This document shows, piece after piece, positions 16,274-26,457 of a stretch of DNA of 64,000 nt. Position 1 is the stretch's first letter. Each line of letters starts with the position of its first letter. Source of the DNA: Gammaproteobacteria bacterium (GTDB taxonomy: Bacteria; Pseudomonadota; Gammaproteobacteria; Burkholderiales; Sulfuricellaceae); NCBI GenBank assembly GCA_018824405.1, contig JAHJGO010000022.1, forward strand, positions 62,001 through 126,000, in the 5' to 3' direction. The position numbers and the translations under genes were made by a program. The notes under the pieces were generated by a model. The model saw only the letters and a program-made list of their open reading frames with translations. It had not been told where the DNA came from and searched no databases.

Positions 16274-18182
16274 GTTCTGCACCTGGCTCGGTAAATTCTT
16301 TGGCGATTTCTTCCTTGGGCAGCTTGCCGAGCAGGTAGTAGTCCATTACGGTGCGTGAGATCGGGGCTGCTGTGCTGCCGCCATGGCCACCGTTTTCCAC
16401 CAGAATGGCAAGAGCGATCCTGGGGTTGTCGGCGGGGGCGAATGCGATGAATAGCGCATGATCACGGTGCCGTTCGGCAACTTGGCTTTCCACGTATTTT
16501 TGCCCCTGTTTTATGGCAACTACCTGCGCGGTTCCAGTCTTTCCGGCGATCAGGTATTCAGCGCCCGCCCCGGCGCGCGCGGCGGTGCCGCCTGGTCGGT
16601 TGACATCCACCATGGCCGCTTTCACACGTTCCAGGTTCTCTGGTTTGATGGGTAAGGAATCCAATATCTCCGCTGGCAGCGTGCGGGTCTGGCCCGTCTT
16701 GCTATTCTGAATGCTCCTGACCATGCGTGGGCGCATCAGCTGACCGCCGTTGGCCAGGGCGGCAGTGGCTACTGCCAGTTGCAGCGGCGTGGCGAGATTG
16801 TAGCCTTGGCCGATGCCGACGCTGACGGTGTCGCCGGTGTACCATTTTTGTTTGAAGCGTTTCATTTTCCAGGCTTGTGAGGGGAGAACCCCGATTTGTT
16901 CGCCTTCGATATCGATACCGGTTTTCCTGCCGAAACCGAAATGGCTCATGAAGCTGGTAATGTTGTCTATGCCCATGTCTACGGCCAGACCATAGTAGTA
17001 GGTGTCGCACGAGATAACGATGGATTTGTGCAAATCCACCGTGCCATGGCCACCGACTTTCCAGTCGCGGTAACGGTGGCTGCTGCCCGGCAACATGTAA
17101 TAGCCGGGGTCTGAGATGGAATAGGAAGGTGTGCGTTTGTTGAGTTCCAGCCCTGCGAGAGCCATGAATGGTTTGAACGTTGAACCGGGCGGGTATTGGC
17201 CACGCAGGGCACGATTGTTGAGAGGCTTGTCGGGCGAGTTGCTGTAGGCTTCCCAGTTTGCGGTGTCGATGCCATCCACGAACAGGTTGGGGTCGAAGCC
17301 CGGCTGGCTGACAAAGGCCAGGACTTCACCGGTTTTTGGGTCGATTGCTACCAGTGAACCCCGGTACTTTCCAAAGGCTTTAACCGCCAGTGCCTGCAGT
17401 TTGCTGTCAATGGAGAGATAGAGCGTGTCGCCGGAAATGGGAGGGTTGCGCGACAGGGTACGCACGGCGCGGCCGCCGGCATCGGTCTCGACCTGTTCGA
17501 AGCCAGTGATGCCGTGGAGCAGTTTTTCGTAGCTCTGCTCCAGACCCTGTTTGCCGATATGGTCTGTGCCGCGGTAATTGGCGAGCAGTTCTTCCTCTTC
17601 CAGTCGCGCTACGTCCCGGTCGCTGATGCGGCCAATGTGACCGACCACATGCGAGAACAGTTCCGTGTGCGGGTAGTGGCGGAACAGGCGGGCCTTGATT
17701 TCCACGCCCGGAAAGCGATAACGGTTTACCGCGAATTTTGCAACCTCCACCTCGGTCAGGCGCGAACGGATTGGCAGGGTTTCGAAATTCTTGCTTTCAT
17801 CCAGCAGTTTTTTGAAACGCCTGCGGTCGCGCGGCGTAATTTCGATAATGTCGGCCAGCTCATTGATGGTTTCTTCCAGGCTGCCCACCTTGCTTGGCGT
17901 AATTTCCAGAGTATAGGCAGAATAGTTGTGTGCCAGAGCTACGCCATTGCGGTCCAGAATCAGCCCCCGGTTGGGAACGATAGGGACGATAGAGATGCGG
18001 TTGTTTTCTGCCAGAGTGTGGTAGTGCTCATGCTGTACTACCTGCAGATAAAACAGCCTTGTCGCCAGAAGTGCGAAGGCAAGCAGAACAAAAGCCGCAG
18101 CCAGCGCCAGCCGCACCCGGAAATGGTGCAGCTCCTGCTGGTTATCCCTGAGTACGGTGCCGGATTTCATGCCAAACAACAT
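16266..18182 (-). CDS. mrdA: Penicillin-binding protein 2 (elongasome transpeptidase)
   Basis: The class B penicillin-binding protein of cell elongation, which cross-links peptidoglycan with RodA. Length is 638 residues. One N-terminal membrane segment (about residues 27-48) is followed by the pedestal domain (NRGLILDRNGVALAHN; GVEIKARLFRHYPH) and the transpeptidase domain. The active-site motifs are complete: SxxK in PPGSTFKPFMAL, SCD in VISCDTYYYGL and KTG in IAGKTGTAQV. The ATG at 18182 and an internal ATG at 18170 (MKSGTVLRDNQQ) are both possible starts, and neither has a strong ribosome site. Overlap with rodA and order after mreD are the standard rod-shape operon arrangement. Confidence 0.96.
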   Translation of the reverse strand: MLFGMKSGTVLRDNQQELHHFRVRLALAAAFVLLAFALLATRLFYLQVVQHEHYHTLAENNRISIVPIVPNRGLILDRNGVALAHNYSAYTLEITPSKVGSLEETINELADIIEITPRDRRRFKKLLDESKNFETLPIRSRLTEVEVAKFAVNRYRFPGVEIKARLFRHYPHTELFSHVVGHIGRISDRDVARLEEEELLANYRGTDHIGKQGLEQSYEKLLHGITGFEQVETDAGGRAVRTLSRNPPISGDTLYLSIDSKLQALAVKAFGKYRGSLVAIDPKTGEVLAFVSQPGFDPNLFVDGIDTANWEAYSNSPDKPLNNRALRGQYPPGSTFKPFMALAGLELNKRTPSYSISDPGYYMLPGSSHRYRDWKVGGHGTVDLHKSIVISCDTYYYGLAVDMGIDNITSFMSHFGFGRKTGIDIEGEQIGVLPSQAWKMKRFKQKWYTGDTVSVGIGQGYNLATPLQLAVATAALANGGQLMRPRMVRSIQNSKTGQTRTLPAEILDSLPIKPENLERVKAAMVDVNRPGGTAARAGAGAEYLIAGKTGTAQVVAIKQGQKYVESQVAERHRDHALFIAFAPADNPRIALAILVENGGHGGSTAAPISRTVMDYYLLGKLPKEEIAKEFTEPGAEHD

Positions 18183-18216
18183 GGGTGATCAGGACTCGTT
18201 AATCATTAACAAGCCT

Positions 18217-18753
18217 TTACTTTTCGCTGCCGCGCGAGGTGGTATAGGCAACATCGGGCAGATATCTGTGCTTCAGTGCCAGCTGGACCAGCAGACTGAG
18301 CGGGGGCCAGAACAGCGCGCCGGTGATGCTGGCGAGAAAATATCCCCAGCCGATGAAAGTCGCTCCAGAGAGCAAGTGGGTTAGTAAAGCCAGTATCTGG
18401 CTGACCAGCAACAGCGGAAAAATATGCCATGCCTGCGGCCACAGACCGAAAGCCTGGATGCGCCGGTGCAGGGTGAGGGCGAGATAAATGGCAAAAGTAT
18501 AGGCTAGTGCATATTGACCAAGCAGGGCGCCATCGGCGACATCCATGACCAGGCCGAGACCCCAGGCCGTGGCCATGCCAATACGCAGTGGCTGGTGTAT
18601 GGCCCAGTAGAGCAGCAGCAGCAGGACAAAATCCGGGCGCAGCAGCAGCCAGGTACCCTGCCATGGCAGGATGTCCAGCATGATCGCCGCAAACAGCGTC
18701 ATGGCGATAAATTGGCCGCTGGGCGGACGTGTCAGGGTGGGCGCGTCGGTCAT
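18217..18753 (-). CDS. mreD: Rod shape-determining protein MreD
   Basis: A 178-residue inner-membrane protein with about five hydrophobic segments, starting near residue 14 (FIAMTLFAAIMLDILPW). The sequence PDFVLLLLLYWAIHQP and GLVMDVADGALLGQYALAYTF are typical for MreD, with the acidic residue in the Asp-Val-Ala-Asp-Gly turn. MreD links MreC to RodA/PBP2 in the elongasome. The gene begins two bases after the mreC stop and is followed by mrdA, which fixes the assignment more firmly than sequence alone, since MreD is poorly conserved. Confidence 0.93.
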   Translation of the reverse strand: MTDAPTLTRPPSGQFIAMTLFAAIMLDILPWQGTWLLLRPDFVLLLLLYWAIHQPLRIGMATAWGLGLVMDVADGALLGQYALAYTFAIYLALTLHRRIQAFGLWPQAWHIFPLLLVSQILALLTHLLSGATFIGWGYFLASITGALFWPPLSLLVQLALKHRYLPDVAYTTSRGSEK

Positions 18754-18754
18754 G

Positions 18755-19633
18755 TTACTGGGCTTCCTTGGCGTGTTTTTTCACAGGTGGCAGTGCTGCT
18801 GGCGGTGATTCGCTGACGGAAATGATCAGCAGGCTGCGATAGCGATCCAAGCCTGAGCTCGGCGTACAGGTAATCCTGGCAAAAGGGTCGCCGGCATTGC
18901 GCTCGATCTGGCTCACTATCGCGACAGGCACGCCGCGCGGATAAGTGCCATCGATGCCGGAAGTGATGAGCTGGTCGCCATTCTGGATGTCCATGTTAAC
19001 CGGCATGAAGGCCAGTTCCAGCGTGTTATTCCGGCCGTGCCCAAAGGCGATGGCGCGCACGCCGTTGCGTACGACCTCCACCGGCACGGCCTGGCCCTTG
19101 TCGGTAATCAAGGTGATTTCGCTGCTTAGCAGCTGTAAGCGGGTTACCTGGCCTACCAGTCCCCTGTCGTCGATCGCAGCCTGGCCAGCCTGAATCCCGC
19201 TGGAGCTGCCCTTGTCAACAATGATTTTGCGGCTGAAGGGGCTGCGCCCGGCGCTCATCACTTCAGCCGTGGTGGACTGGCTGGTGAGGCTTTTGCGAGT
19301 CGAAAGCAGACGGCGCAGGTGGGCGTTTTCGGCCTGCAATGACTGGTTGAGCTGCAATTGTATGGCATTGCCGAGTTGCTGCTGCCGCAGGCGGGTGATT
19401 TCGTCTGCAAGCTGGCTTTGCGTGACGAAAAACTCGCCGGCGCGGCGAGACAGGGTGAGCGGGCTGTTGGCAATCTGCTGCAGCGGGTGAAGCGCCAGGC
19501 CCACACCCTGTCGCAGCAGGTCAAGCTGGTTGAAACGTGCGTCAGTGACCATCAGGGCAATGGCAAGCAGGCCGAAGAACGCCAGTCTTGTCTTGGGGCT
19601 GGGGCCACGCTTGAAAAATGGTTGGTGATCCAT
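18755..19633 (-). CDS. mreC: Rod shape-determining protein MreC
   Basis: A 292-residue bitopic membrane protein. A short cytoplasmic N-terminus and one membrane helix (about 16-33, RLAFFGLLAIALMVTDAR) are followed by a coiled coil (about 70-110, LADEITRLRQQQLGNAIQLQLNQSLQAENAHLRRLL). Then come the two beta-barrel domains of MreC, including VDKGSSSGIQAGQAAIDDRGLVGQV, ITDKGQAVPVEV and GDQLITSGIDGTYPRGVPVA. It organises PBP2 and RodA along MreB filaments. A 94-base gap holding a REP-like palindrome separates it from mreB upstream, so mreB and mreC expression may be partly uncoupled. Confidence 0.95.
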   Translation of the reverse strand: MDHQPFFKRGPSPKTRLAFFGLLAIALMVTDARFNQLDLLRQGVGLALHPLQQIANSPLTLSRRAGEFFVTQSQLADEITRLRQQQLGNAIQLQLNQSLQAENAHLRRLLSTRKSLTSQSTTAEVMSAGRSPFSRKIIVDKGSSSGIQAGQAAIDDRGLVGQVTRLQLLSSEITLITDKGQAVPVEVVRNGVRAIAFGHGRNNTLELAFMPVNMDIQNGDQLITSGIDGTYPRGVPVAIVSQIERNAGDPFARITCTPSSGLDRYRSLLIISVSESPPAALPPVKKHAKEAQ

Positions 19634-19644
19634 GGGATAGTAAT

Positions 19645-19723
19645 GTAGGTTGGGTTAGCGGCGGCCAGCCGCGTAACCCGACATCTGTCTTTCCCGGGTT
19701 GCGCTGTGCTTAACCCAGGCTAC
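19645..19723. repeat. REP-like double hairpin between mreB and mreC
   Basis: Two stem-loops in tandem. The first pairs GTTGGGTTAGCGGC with GCCGCGTAACCCGAC (about 19649-19682). The second pairs GGGTT with AACCC (about 19696-19716). Outer words GTAGGTTGGGTTA and TAACCCAGGCTAC are also complementary, so the whole block can fold as one large cruciform. This GTAGGTTGGGTTA word resembles a palindrome I recall as dispersed in proteobacterial genomes. It sits inside the mreB-mreC transcript and may affect mRNA decay between the genes. Confidence 0.65.
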
Positions 19724-19727
19724 CAAC

Positions 19728-20792
<1,065 letters not shown>

Positions 20793-20869
20793 TTAAGAGG
20801 TGCTTCGGTAAAATGAATTATGATAACCTATTAAGCTTGCTTGTTTAAAGTTTCATCAAGGTGAATTTT

Positions 20870-21157
20870 ATGTCATTGACGCTGGACGATGTAAAACGCA
20901 TTGCCCATCTGGCCCGTATCGAGGTTGGCGAGAGCGAGGCGCAGGCCTATCTTGCGCAGCTTTCCAGCATTTTCGGGCTGGTGGAGGAAATGCAGGCGGT
21001 AGATACCAGCGGCATCGAGCCCATGGCTCATGCACAGGACGTGGTATTGCGTTTGCGCGAGGATGTGGTGAGTGAACCCAATCGCCGCGAAGCCTGTCAA
21101 GCGGTGGCGCCGCAGGTGGAAGCGGGGCTGTATCTGGTTCCTAAAGTCATAGAGTGA
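20870..21157 (+). CDS. gatC: Aspartyl/glutamyl-tRNA amidotransferase subunit C
   Basis: GatC is the small subunit that clamps GatA to GatB in the amidotransferase that turns Glu-tRNA(Gln) and Asp-tRNA(Asn) into Gln- and Asn-tRNA. The 95 residues show the family pattern [40 protein letters not shown] and [21 protein letters not shown] start at the ATG at 20870, which has AAGGTG six bases upstream; the in-frame GTG at 20861 lies in that ribosome site. The TGA stop lies inside a heptad repeat (GTGATGT). gatA and gatB follow on the same strand. Confidence 0.96.
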   Translation: MSLTLDDVKRIAHLARIEVGESEAQAYLAQLSSIFGLVEEMQAVDTSGIEPMAHAQDVVLRLREDVVSEPNRREACQAVAPQVEAGLYLVPKVIE

Positions 21158-21222
21158 TGTGTGATGAGAAATGGGTGATGGGAAGGCGGGTCATCTTACC
21201 CATCGCCCATTCCCCATTACCG
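21154..21222. repeat. Heptad-periodic hairpin element between gatC and gatA
   Basis: The left arm runs in 7-base words GTGATGT, GTGATGA, GAAATGG, GTGATGG and GAAGGCG from 21154, overlapping the gatC stop. The right arm carries TTACCCA, TCGCCCA, TTCCCCA and TTACCGG, its degenerate reverse complement. It fills nearly the whole gatC-gatA gap, so the gatC-gatA mRNA must contain this structured region. Confidence 0.75.
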
Positions 21223-21232
21223 GAAGAAAAAA

Positions 21233-22696
21233 ATGTTGAATGCAAGTCTTAAAGAACTCTCCGCGCTACTGGCCGGAAAAAAGATCTCCAGCTTCGAGCT
21301 GACGCAAACCTTCCTGAAGCGCATCAATGAGCTGAATCCTGCGCTCAATGCCTTCATCACCGTGGATGCGGAAAAAAGCCTGGCGCAGGCGCGTGCGGCG
21401 GATGAGCGCATTGCGGCGGGTCAGGCCGATCTGTTGACCGGTATCCCATTTGCGCAAAAGGATATTTTCTGTGCCCAGGACTGGCTTTCTACCTGCGGCT
21501 CAAAAATGCTGGCCAATTTTTCTGCGCCTTATGATGCCCACGTGATTGAGCAGTTCAACCGTGCTGGTGCGGTGAATCTGGGCAAGACCAACATGGACGA
21601 GTTTGCCATGGGGTCGAGCAACGAGACGTCCTTCTTTGGCAAGGTCAAAAATCCCTGGGATGTGAGCCGGGTTCCCGGCGGCAGTTCCGGCGGTTCCGCC
21701 GCGGCGGTGGCGGCGCGACTGTGCCCCGCGGCGACCGGCACCGATACTGGCGGCTCCATCCGCCAGCCCGCGGCGCTGGTCGGCATTACCGGCCTCAAGC
21801 CGACTTACGGCACGGTGTCGCGCTACGGCATGATCGCTTTCGCTTCATCGCTCGACCAGGCCGGACCCATGGCCAGGAGCGCAGAGGACTGCGCCTTGAT
21901 GATGAATGTCATGGCTGGTTTCGACAGCCGCGATTCGACCAGTCTGGAACGCGAAAAGGAAGATTACACCCGCGATCTGAATCAGCCACTTAAGGGCCTG
22001 AGGATCGGCCTGCCCAAGGAGTATTTCGCCGAAGGTCTGGCTGCAGATGTGGCCAAGGCAGTGGAGGCGGCGCTATCCGAATATCGCAAACTCGGTGCCG
22101 AGACGGTCGATATCAGCCTGCCCAATACCCGCCTCTCCATCCCGGTGTATTACGTGCTGGCCCCGGCCGAGGCGTCTTCCAATCTGGCGCGTTACGATGG
22201 CGTGCGTTACGGCTATCGCGCGCCGGAATACGGCGACCTGACCGACATGTATCAGAAAAGCCGCGCTCAGGGCTTTGGCCCCGAGGTCAAGCGGCGCATC
22301 ATGATCGGCACCTATGTGCTGTCCGCCGGCTATTACGACGCCTATTATATCCAGGCGCAGAAACTGCGCCGCCTGATCGCACAGGATTTCGAGACGGCCT
22401 TCAAACAGTGCGACGTGATCATGGGACCAACCGCGCCGACCACAGCCTTCAAGCTGGGGGAGAAGAGCGATGACCCGGTTTCCATGTACCTGTCGGATAT
22501 TTATACCATTGCCGTGAACCTCGCCGGCCTGCCCGGCATGTCCGTGCCATGCGGCTTTGGAGACAATGGTCTGCCGGTGGGTTTGCAGATCGTGGGTAAT
22601 TATTTTGCCGAGGCAAAAATGCTGAATGTCGCACACCAGTACCAGCTGGCAACAGACTGGCATCAGCGCATGCCGCTGCTTCATGGTGAGGGGTAA
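21233..22696 (+). CDS. gatA: Aspartyl/glutamyl-tRNA amidotransferase subunit A
   Basis: GatA is the amidase-signature subunit that releases ammonia from glutamine for the GatB reaction. The 487 residues contain the full Ser-cisSer-Lys triad: Lys in [10 protein letters not shown], cis-Ser in [14 protein letters not shown] and nucleophile Ser in [50 protein letters not shown] and the C-terminal [10 protein letters not shown] follow. The last residues (HGEG) and the TAA stop fall inside a heptad repeat element. It sits between gatC and gatB in a three-gene operon. Confidence 0.98.
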   Translation: MLNASLKELSALLAGKKISSFELTQTFLKRINELNPALNAFITVDAEKSLAQARAADERIAAGQADLLTGIPFAQKDIFCAQDWLSTCGSKMLANFSAPYDAHVIEQFNRAGAVNLGKTNMDEFAMGSSNETSFFGKVKNPWDVSRVPGGSSGGSAAAVAARLCPAATGTDTGGSIRQPAALVGITGLKPTYGTVSRYGMIAFASSLDQAGPMARSAEDCALMMNVMAGFDSRDSTSLEREKEDYTRDLNQPLKGLRIGLPKEYFAEGLAADVAKAVEAALSEYRKLGAETVDISLPNTRLSIPVYYVLAPAEASSNLARYDGVRYGYRAPEYGDLTDMYQKSRAQGFGPEVKRRIMIGTYVLSAGYYDAYYIQAQKLRRLIAQDFETAFKQCDVIMGPTAPTTAFKLGEKSDDPVSMYLSDIYTIAVNLAGLPGMSVPCGFGDNGLPVGLQIVGNYFAEAKMLNVAHQYQLATDWHQRMPLLHGEG

Positions 22697-22757
22697 TGGG
22701 TAATGAGTAATGAGAAAAAGACCGTGCCATCTCCCATCCCCCATCACTCATTACTAG
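22685..22757. repeat. Heptad-periodic hairpin element between gatA and gatB
   Basis: The words GGTGAGG, GGTAATG, GGTAATG and AGTAATG run in perfect 7-base steps from 22685. After a short loop come TCCCATC, CCCCATC and ACTCATT. AGTAATGAG (22706-22714) pairs perfectly with CTCATTACT (22747-22755). The gatA stop codon is the TAA of the second word. Words TCCCATC and ACTCATT recur in the element at 33901, which supports a common family. Confidence 0.78.
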
Positions 22758-22766
22758 GAAATTAAC

Positions 22767-24272
22767 ATGCAATGGGAAGTCGTGATCGGGCTGGAAACGC
22801 ATGCCCAACTCAACACCGTCACCAAGATTTTTTCCGGGGCGGCCACCGCCTATGGCGCCGAGCCCAATACCCAGGCTTGTGCCGTGGATCTCGCGCTGCC
22901 GGGTGTGTTGCCGGTGTTCAACCGCGCAGCCGCAGAAAAAGCGGTCAGGTTCGGTCTCGCCGTCGGTGCGCGCATCAATCGCAAATCGGTATTCGAGCGC
23001 AAGAATTACTTCTACCCGGACCTGCCCAAGGGCTACCAGACTACCCAGCTTGAACTGCCCATCGTGGCCGAGGGCGGAACGCTGCGTATCCAGGTCCCTT
23101 CGACAGGCTCAGGGCAAGCCTACGAGAAAGACATCCGCATTACCCGCGCCCACATGGAAGAGGACGCCGGCAAATCGCTGCACGAGGATTTCCACGGCAT
23201 GACCGGTATCGATCTCAACCGCGCCGGCACGCCGCTGGTCGAGATCGTCACCGAGCCCGACATGCGCAGCAGCACTGAAGCTGTGGCTTACGCCAAGATG
23301 TTGCATTCGCTGGTGCGCTGGATCGGCATCTGCGACGGCAACATGCAGGAAGGCTCGTTCCGTTGCGATGCCAACGTTTCGGTGCGCATCAAAGGCACGG
23401 ACACGCTGGGTACCCGCTGCGAAATCAAGAATCTCAACTCTTTCAAGTTCCTGGAAAAGGCAATCGAATATGAAGTCCGCCGCCAGATCGAACTGATCGA
23501 GGACGGCGGCCGGGTGGTGCAGGAAACCCGCCTCTACGACCCGGATCGCGACGAGACCCGCTCCATGCGTTCCAAGGAAGAAGCCAACGATTATCGCTAC
23601 TTCCCCGACCCGGACCTGCTGCCGCTGGTGGTGAGCGATGCCTACATCGAAGAAATTCGAAGTGCGCTGCCGGAGCTGCCGCAGGCCAAGCGTGAGCGCT
23701 TCATCAATGAGTACAGCCTGCCGCCCTATGATGCCGGCGTGCTGACCTCGGCGCGCGAACTGGCGGATTACTTTGAGGCAACGCTCCGATCACTACTTTC
23801 TAAAGGTGTTGGTATTCTAACAACTCCTGAATATCCTTCGGCTGAGATATTTGCAGCTAAAATTACTGCAAACTGGGTAATTAATGATCTTTCTTCTGCA
23901 TTAAACAATGCAAGTTTGGAGATTGTTGATAGTCCCATTTCCAGCGCTCAACTGGCCGGCCTGCTGAAGCGCATCCAGGACAGCACCATTTCCGGCAAAA
24001 TAGCCAAGGAAGTGTTTGCGGCGATGTGGAACGGCGAGGGCGAAGCGGATGCCGTCATCGAGGCCAAAGGTCTGAAGCAGGTTTCCGACAGCGGCGCGAT
24101 CGAGAAGATCATCGACGAAATTATTGCTGCGAACCCGGGCCAGCTGGCCGAATACCGTTCCGGCAAGGACAAGCTGTTCGGGTTTTTTGTTGGTCAGGCG
24201 ATGAAGGCCAGCAAGGGCAAGGCCAATCCGGCACAGCTGAACGAGATTCTGAAGCAGAAACTGGCTGGCTGA
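22767..24272 (+). CDS. gatB: Aspartyl/glutamyl-tRNA amidotransferase subunit B
   Basis: GatB is the tRNA-binding kinase/amidotransferase subunit that activates the mischarged tRNA with ATP and adds ammonia. The 501 residues begin [15 protein letters not shown] and include [14 protein letters not shown]-type [61 protein letters not shown] and [19 protein letters not shown], then the helical tail domain (SGKIAKEVF) and YqeY-like end. Two oddities exist. An extra PSTGSGQ block (nt 23096-23120) looks like an inserted repeat. A stretch of about 155 bases (23785-23940) is strongly AT-rich compared with the rest while the frame stays intact. The product should still be functional. Confidence 0.97.
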   Translation: MQWEVVIGLETHAQLNTVTKIFSGAATAYGAEPNTQACAVDLALPGVLPVFNRAAAEKAVRFGLAVGARINRKSVFERKNYFYPDLPKGYQTTQLELPIVAEGGTLRIQVPSTGSGQAYEKDIRITRAHMEEDAGKSLHEDFHGMTGIDLNRAGTPLVEIVTEPDMRSSTEAVAYAKMLHSLVRWIGICDGNMQEGSFRCDANVSVRIKGTDTLGTRCEIKNLNSFKFLEKAIEYEVRRQIELIEDGGRVVQETRLYDPDRDETRSMRSKEEANDYRYFPDPDLLPLVVSDAYIEEIRSALPELPQAKRERFINEYSLPPYDAGVLTSARELADYFEATLRSLLSKGVGILTTPEYPSAEIFAAKITANWVINDLSSALNNASLEIVDSPISSAQLAGLLKRIQDSTISGKIAKEVFAAMWNGEGEADAVIEAKGLKQVSDSGAIEKIIDEIIAANPGQLAEYRSGKDKLFGFFVGQAMKASKGKANPAQLNEILKQKLAG

Positions 24273-24291
24273 ATCCGGACTCCGGAAAAAT

Positions 24292-24323
24292 AAAGGGAGC
24301 CGCTCGGCCCCCCTTTCTGTTTT
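24292..24323 (+). terminator. Rho-independent terminator after gatB
   Basis: AAAGGGAGCC and GGCCCCCCTTT form a GC-rich imperfect stem around GCTC, followed by CTGTTTT. It begins 20 bases after the gatB stop and is the natural end of the gatCAB transcript; it also separates it from the convergent DUF4124 gene. Confidence 0.7.
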
Positions 24324-24358
24324 ATGCCGCCCTATTTGATGGAATGGGCTGGCACCTG

Positions 24359-25000
24359 CTATTGCGCCGAGAAAGCGGCGTCTGATGCCGGTGACAAGCC
24401 TTTCAGGCGGCGATAGCGCTTTTTGTCGTCGTCGAAGCGGGCCTTGATTTCTTCAAGCTCTAGTCTGGATTTGGTTATGCTGTCCTGGAATTTGTCGATT
24501 TCCTTTTCAGCGGAGGCAATTTCTGCCTGCAGATCTTCGGGTATGGGTTTCCCTCTTTTGATAAAGAGATCTTTCTGCTTGTGTAGCCCATTAAGGCGTC
24601 CCTGCACAGACTTGATGCGTAGCTGGGTTCCATCAATACGGGCCTGGGCCGCAACAAGGTTGCGGTCACGTGCCAGATCGATTTCTTTTTCGTCGGAGTA
24701 GCTGAGCAGCAGTGCCTTGTCGCGGCGCTGCTGTTCCACGGCTTTTTGCTGTTCTTCCTTTTTCTTTGCAGCCTCATCCGCTAGAGCCTGTTTTTCTTCC
24801 GCCGTCAAATGGGTTGTTTTCTTTTTTTCCATGCCCCTGGATGTCATTTCGCTCGAAGTGCGACATTTGGCTTCCACTTCGGGAGGAATGGAGTCGCCGT
24901 AATAGACGCGACCTTTGTCGTCCACGCATTTCTTCATGGGAGCAGCTTGTGCCGCGCCAGCGCTGAGCGCCGCGGCAATGAGAATGATCAAAGTCTTCAC
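24359..25000 (-). CDS. Exported DUF4124 coiled-coil protein
   Basis: A 213-residue periplasmic protein. A signal peptide (MKTLIILIAAALSAGAAQA, cleavage near Ala-Ala-Pro) is followed by a DUF4124 domain (KKCVDDKGRVYYGDSIPPE), where such domains show a short beta-sheet ending in YSDxPP. A second half is a long charged coiled coil (about 65-205) with heptads of Lys/Glu/Leu. It resembles many betaproteobacterial secreted proteins of unknown role. It is convergent with gatB and lies 11 bases downstream of pyrE on the same strand, so it may share the pyrE transcript. Confidence 0.82.
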   Translation of the reverse strand: MKTLIILIAAALSAGAAQAAPMKKCVDDKGRVYYGDSIPPEVEAKCRTSSEMTSRGMEKKKTTHLTAEEKQALADEAAKKKEEQQKAVEQQRRDKALLLSYSDEKEIDLARDRNLVAAQARIDGTQLRIKSVQGRLNGLHKQKDLFIKRGKPIPEDLQAEIASAEKEIDKFQDSITKSRLELEEIKARFDDDKKRYRRLKGLSPASDAAFSAQ

Positions 25001-25011
25001 AAAATATATCC

Positions 25012-25653
25012 TTATTTCACGCCATATTGATCGCGGTATGCGGCCACCGCGCCCTGATGTTGCGCCATCTCTGGGTGATGTTGCAAGTAGCCGGTCAGGC
25101 TGTCGAGGTCGGCAATGCTGATAACGGGAATGTCATAAGTCTGGCTGACTTCCTGCACTGCAGAAAGCGCGCCCGTGCCGCGCTCCATACGGTCCAGCGC
25201 AATGGCCACGCCGCAGGGACGGGCACCTTGGCTGCGAATCAGTTCCACCGACTCGCGCACCGAGGTGCCGGCGGAAATCACATCATCCACGATCAGCACC
25301 TTGCCCTGCAAGGGGGCGCCGATCAGTGTGCCGCCTTCGCCGTGGTCCTTGGCTTCCTTGCGGTTGAAACAGTAGGGCACATTGCGCCCCTGTTCGGCAA
25401 GGGCGATGGCCACCGCTGCTGCCAGCGGGATGCCCTTGTAGGCCGGGCCGAACAGCATGTCGAAATCCAGGCCGGCAGCAAGGATGGCTTTGGCGTAAAA
25501 TTGCCCGAGTTTCTGCAGGGCCACGCCATCGTTGAACAGGCCGGCATTAAAAAAATAAGGCGACAGTCGCCCCGCTTTGGTCTTGAATTCACCAAAGCAT
25601 AGCACCTTGCGCTGGATGGCGAAGTCGATGAAGTCCTGTCTGAAATCGGTCAT
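25012..25653 (-). CDS. pyrE: Orotate phosphoribosyltransferase
   Basis: PyrE transfers a phosphoribosyl group from PRPP to orotate in pyrimidine synthesis. The 213-residue protein has the PRPP-binding motif [17 protein letters not shown], the flexible catalytic loop ([16 protein letters not shown]) and the N-terminal hood [24 protein letters not shown], all typical of the enterobacterial-type enzyme. It is divergent from xth; 24 bases separate the two starts, so their promoters must overlap each other's leader sequences. Confidence 0.97.
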   Translation of the reverse strand: MTDFRQDFIDFAIQRKVLCFGEFKTKAGRLSPYFFNAGLFNDGVALQKLGQFYAKAILAAGLDFDMLFGPAYKGIPLAAAVAIALAEQGRNVPYCFNRKEAKDHGEGGTLIGAPLQGKVLIVDDVISAGTSVRESVELIRSQGARPCGVAIALDRMERGTGALSAVQEVSQTYDIPVISIADLDSLTGYLQHHPEMAQHQGAVAAYRDQYGVK

Positions 25654-25677
25654 GATGCAATCTGAATTAGAGGATTA

Positions 25678-26457
25678 ATGTTGCGTATTATATCTGCAAA
25701 TCTTAACGGTATTCGCTCAGCGGCCAGCAAGGGCTTCTTTGGCTGGCTGGCGAAGCAGGACGCGGACGTGATCTGCGTCCAGGAACTCAAGGCCCAGGCT
25801 GCCGACATGAAACCGGAAATGCTCCATCCTGATGGCTACCATGGCTGTTTCCATTATGCCGAAAAGAAGGGCTACAGCGGCGTGGGCATCTACTCGAAAA
25901 GCAAGCCGGACAGGGTTGTCGAAGGTCTGGGCATTGCCGACATCGACGCCGAGGGGCGCTACCTGCAGGCTGATTTCGGCAAGCTCTCGGTCATTTCGCT
26001 CTATCTGCCTTCCGGCTCCAGTTCGGAGGAGCGCCAGCAGGTGAAGTTCTATTTCCTCGAACGCTTCCTGCCGCACCTGCGCGAACTCAAGGCCAGTGGG
26101 CGAGAGATTGTCCTTTGCGGCGACTGGAACATCGCCCACAAGGAAATCGACCTGAAGAACTGGAAATCCAATCAGAAAAATTCCGGCTTCCTGCCCGAGG
26201 AACGCGCCTGGCTTACCCACGTTTTCGATCAGGTCGGCTGGGTGGACGTCTATCGTCGCCTGTATCCCGATTCAACCGGCGAGGCCTATACCTGGTGGTC
26301 GAATCGCGGCCAAGCCTGGGCCAAGAACGTGGGCTGGCGCATCGACTACCAGATCGCTACCCCGGGCGTAGCTGAAAAAGCAACGCAGGCCTCGGTCTAC
26401 AAGGACGAGCGGTTTTCAGACCACGCGCCGCTGATCATTGACTACGAACATGACTGA
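25678..26457 (+). CDS. xth: Exodeoxyribonuclease III family AP endonuclease
   Basis: A 259-residue ExoIII/APE1-type nuclease of base-excision repair, which cleaves DNA at abasic sites and trims 3' ends. The metal and catalytic residues appear in ANLNGIRSAASKG, VICVQELKAQ, GVGIYSK, LCGDWNIAHKEIDLKN, the loop WWSNRGQAWAKNVGWRIDYQIA and the C-terminal FSDHAPLIIDYEHD. ATG at 25678 has AGAGGA just upstream. Its last eight bases overlap the ampG start, so the two genes are coupled. The short gap to pyrE is shared with that divergent gene. Confidence 0.95.
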   Translation: MLRIISANLNGIRSAASKGFFGWLAKQDADVICVQELKAQAADMKPEMLHPDGYHGCFHYAEKKGYSGVGIYSKSKPDRVVEGLGIADIDAEGRYLQADFGKLSVISLYLPSGSSSEERQQVKFYFLERFLPHLRELKASGREIVLCGDWNIAHKEIDLKNWKSNQKNSGFLPEERAWLTHVFDQVGWVDVYRRLYPDSTGEAYTWWSNRGQAWAKNVGWRIDYQIATPGVAEKATQASVYKDERFSDHAPLIIDYEHD

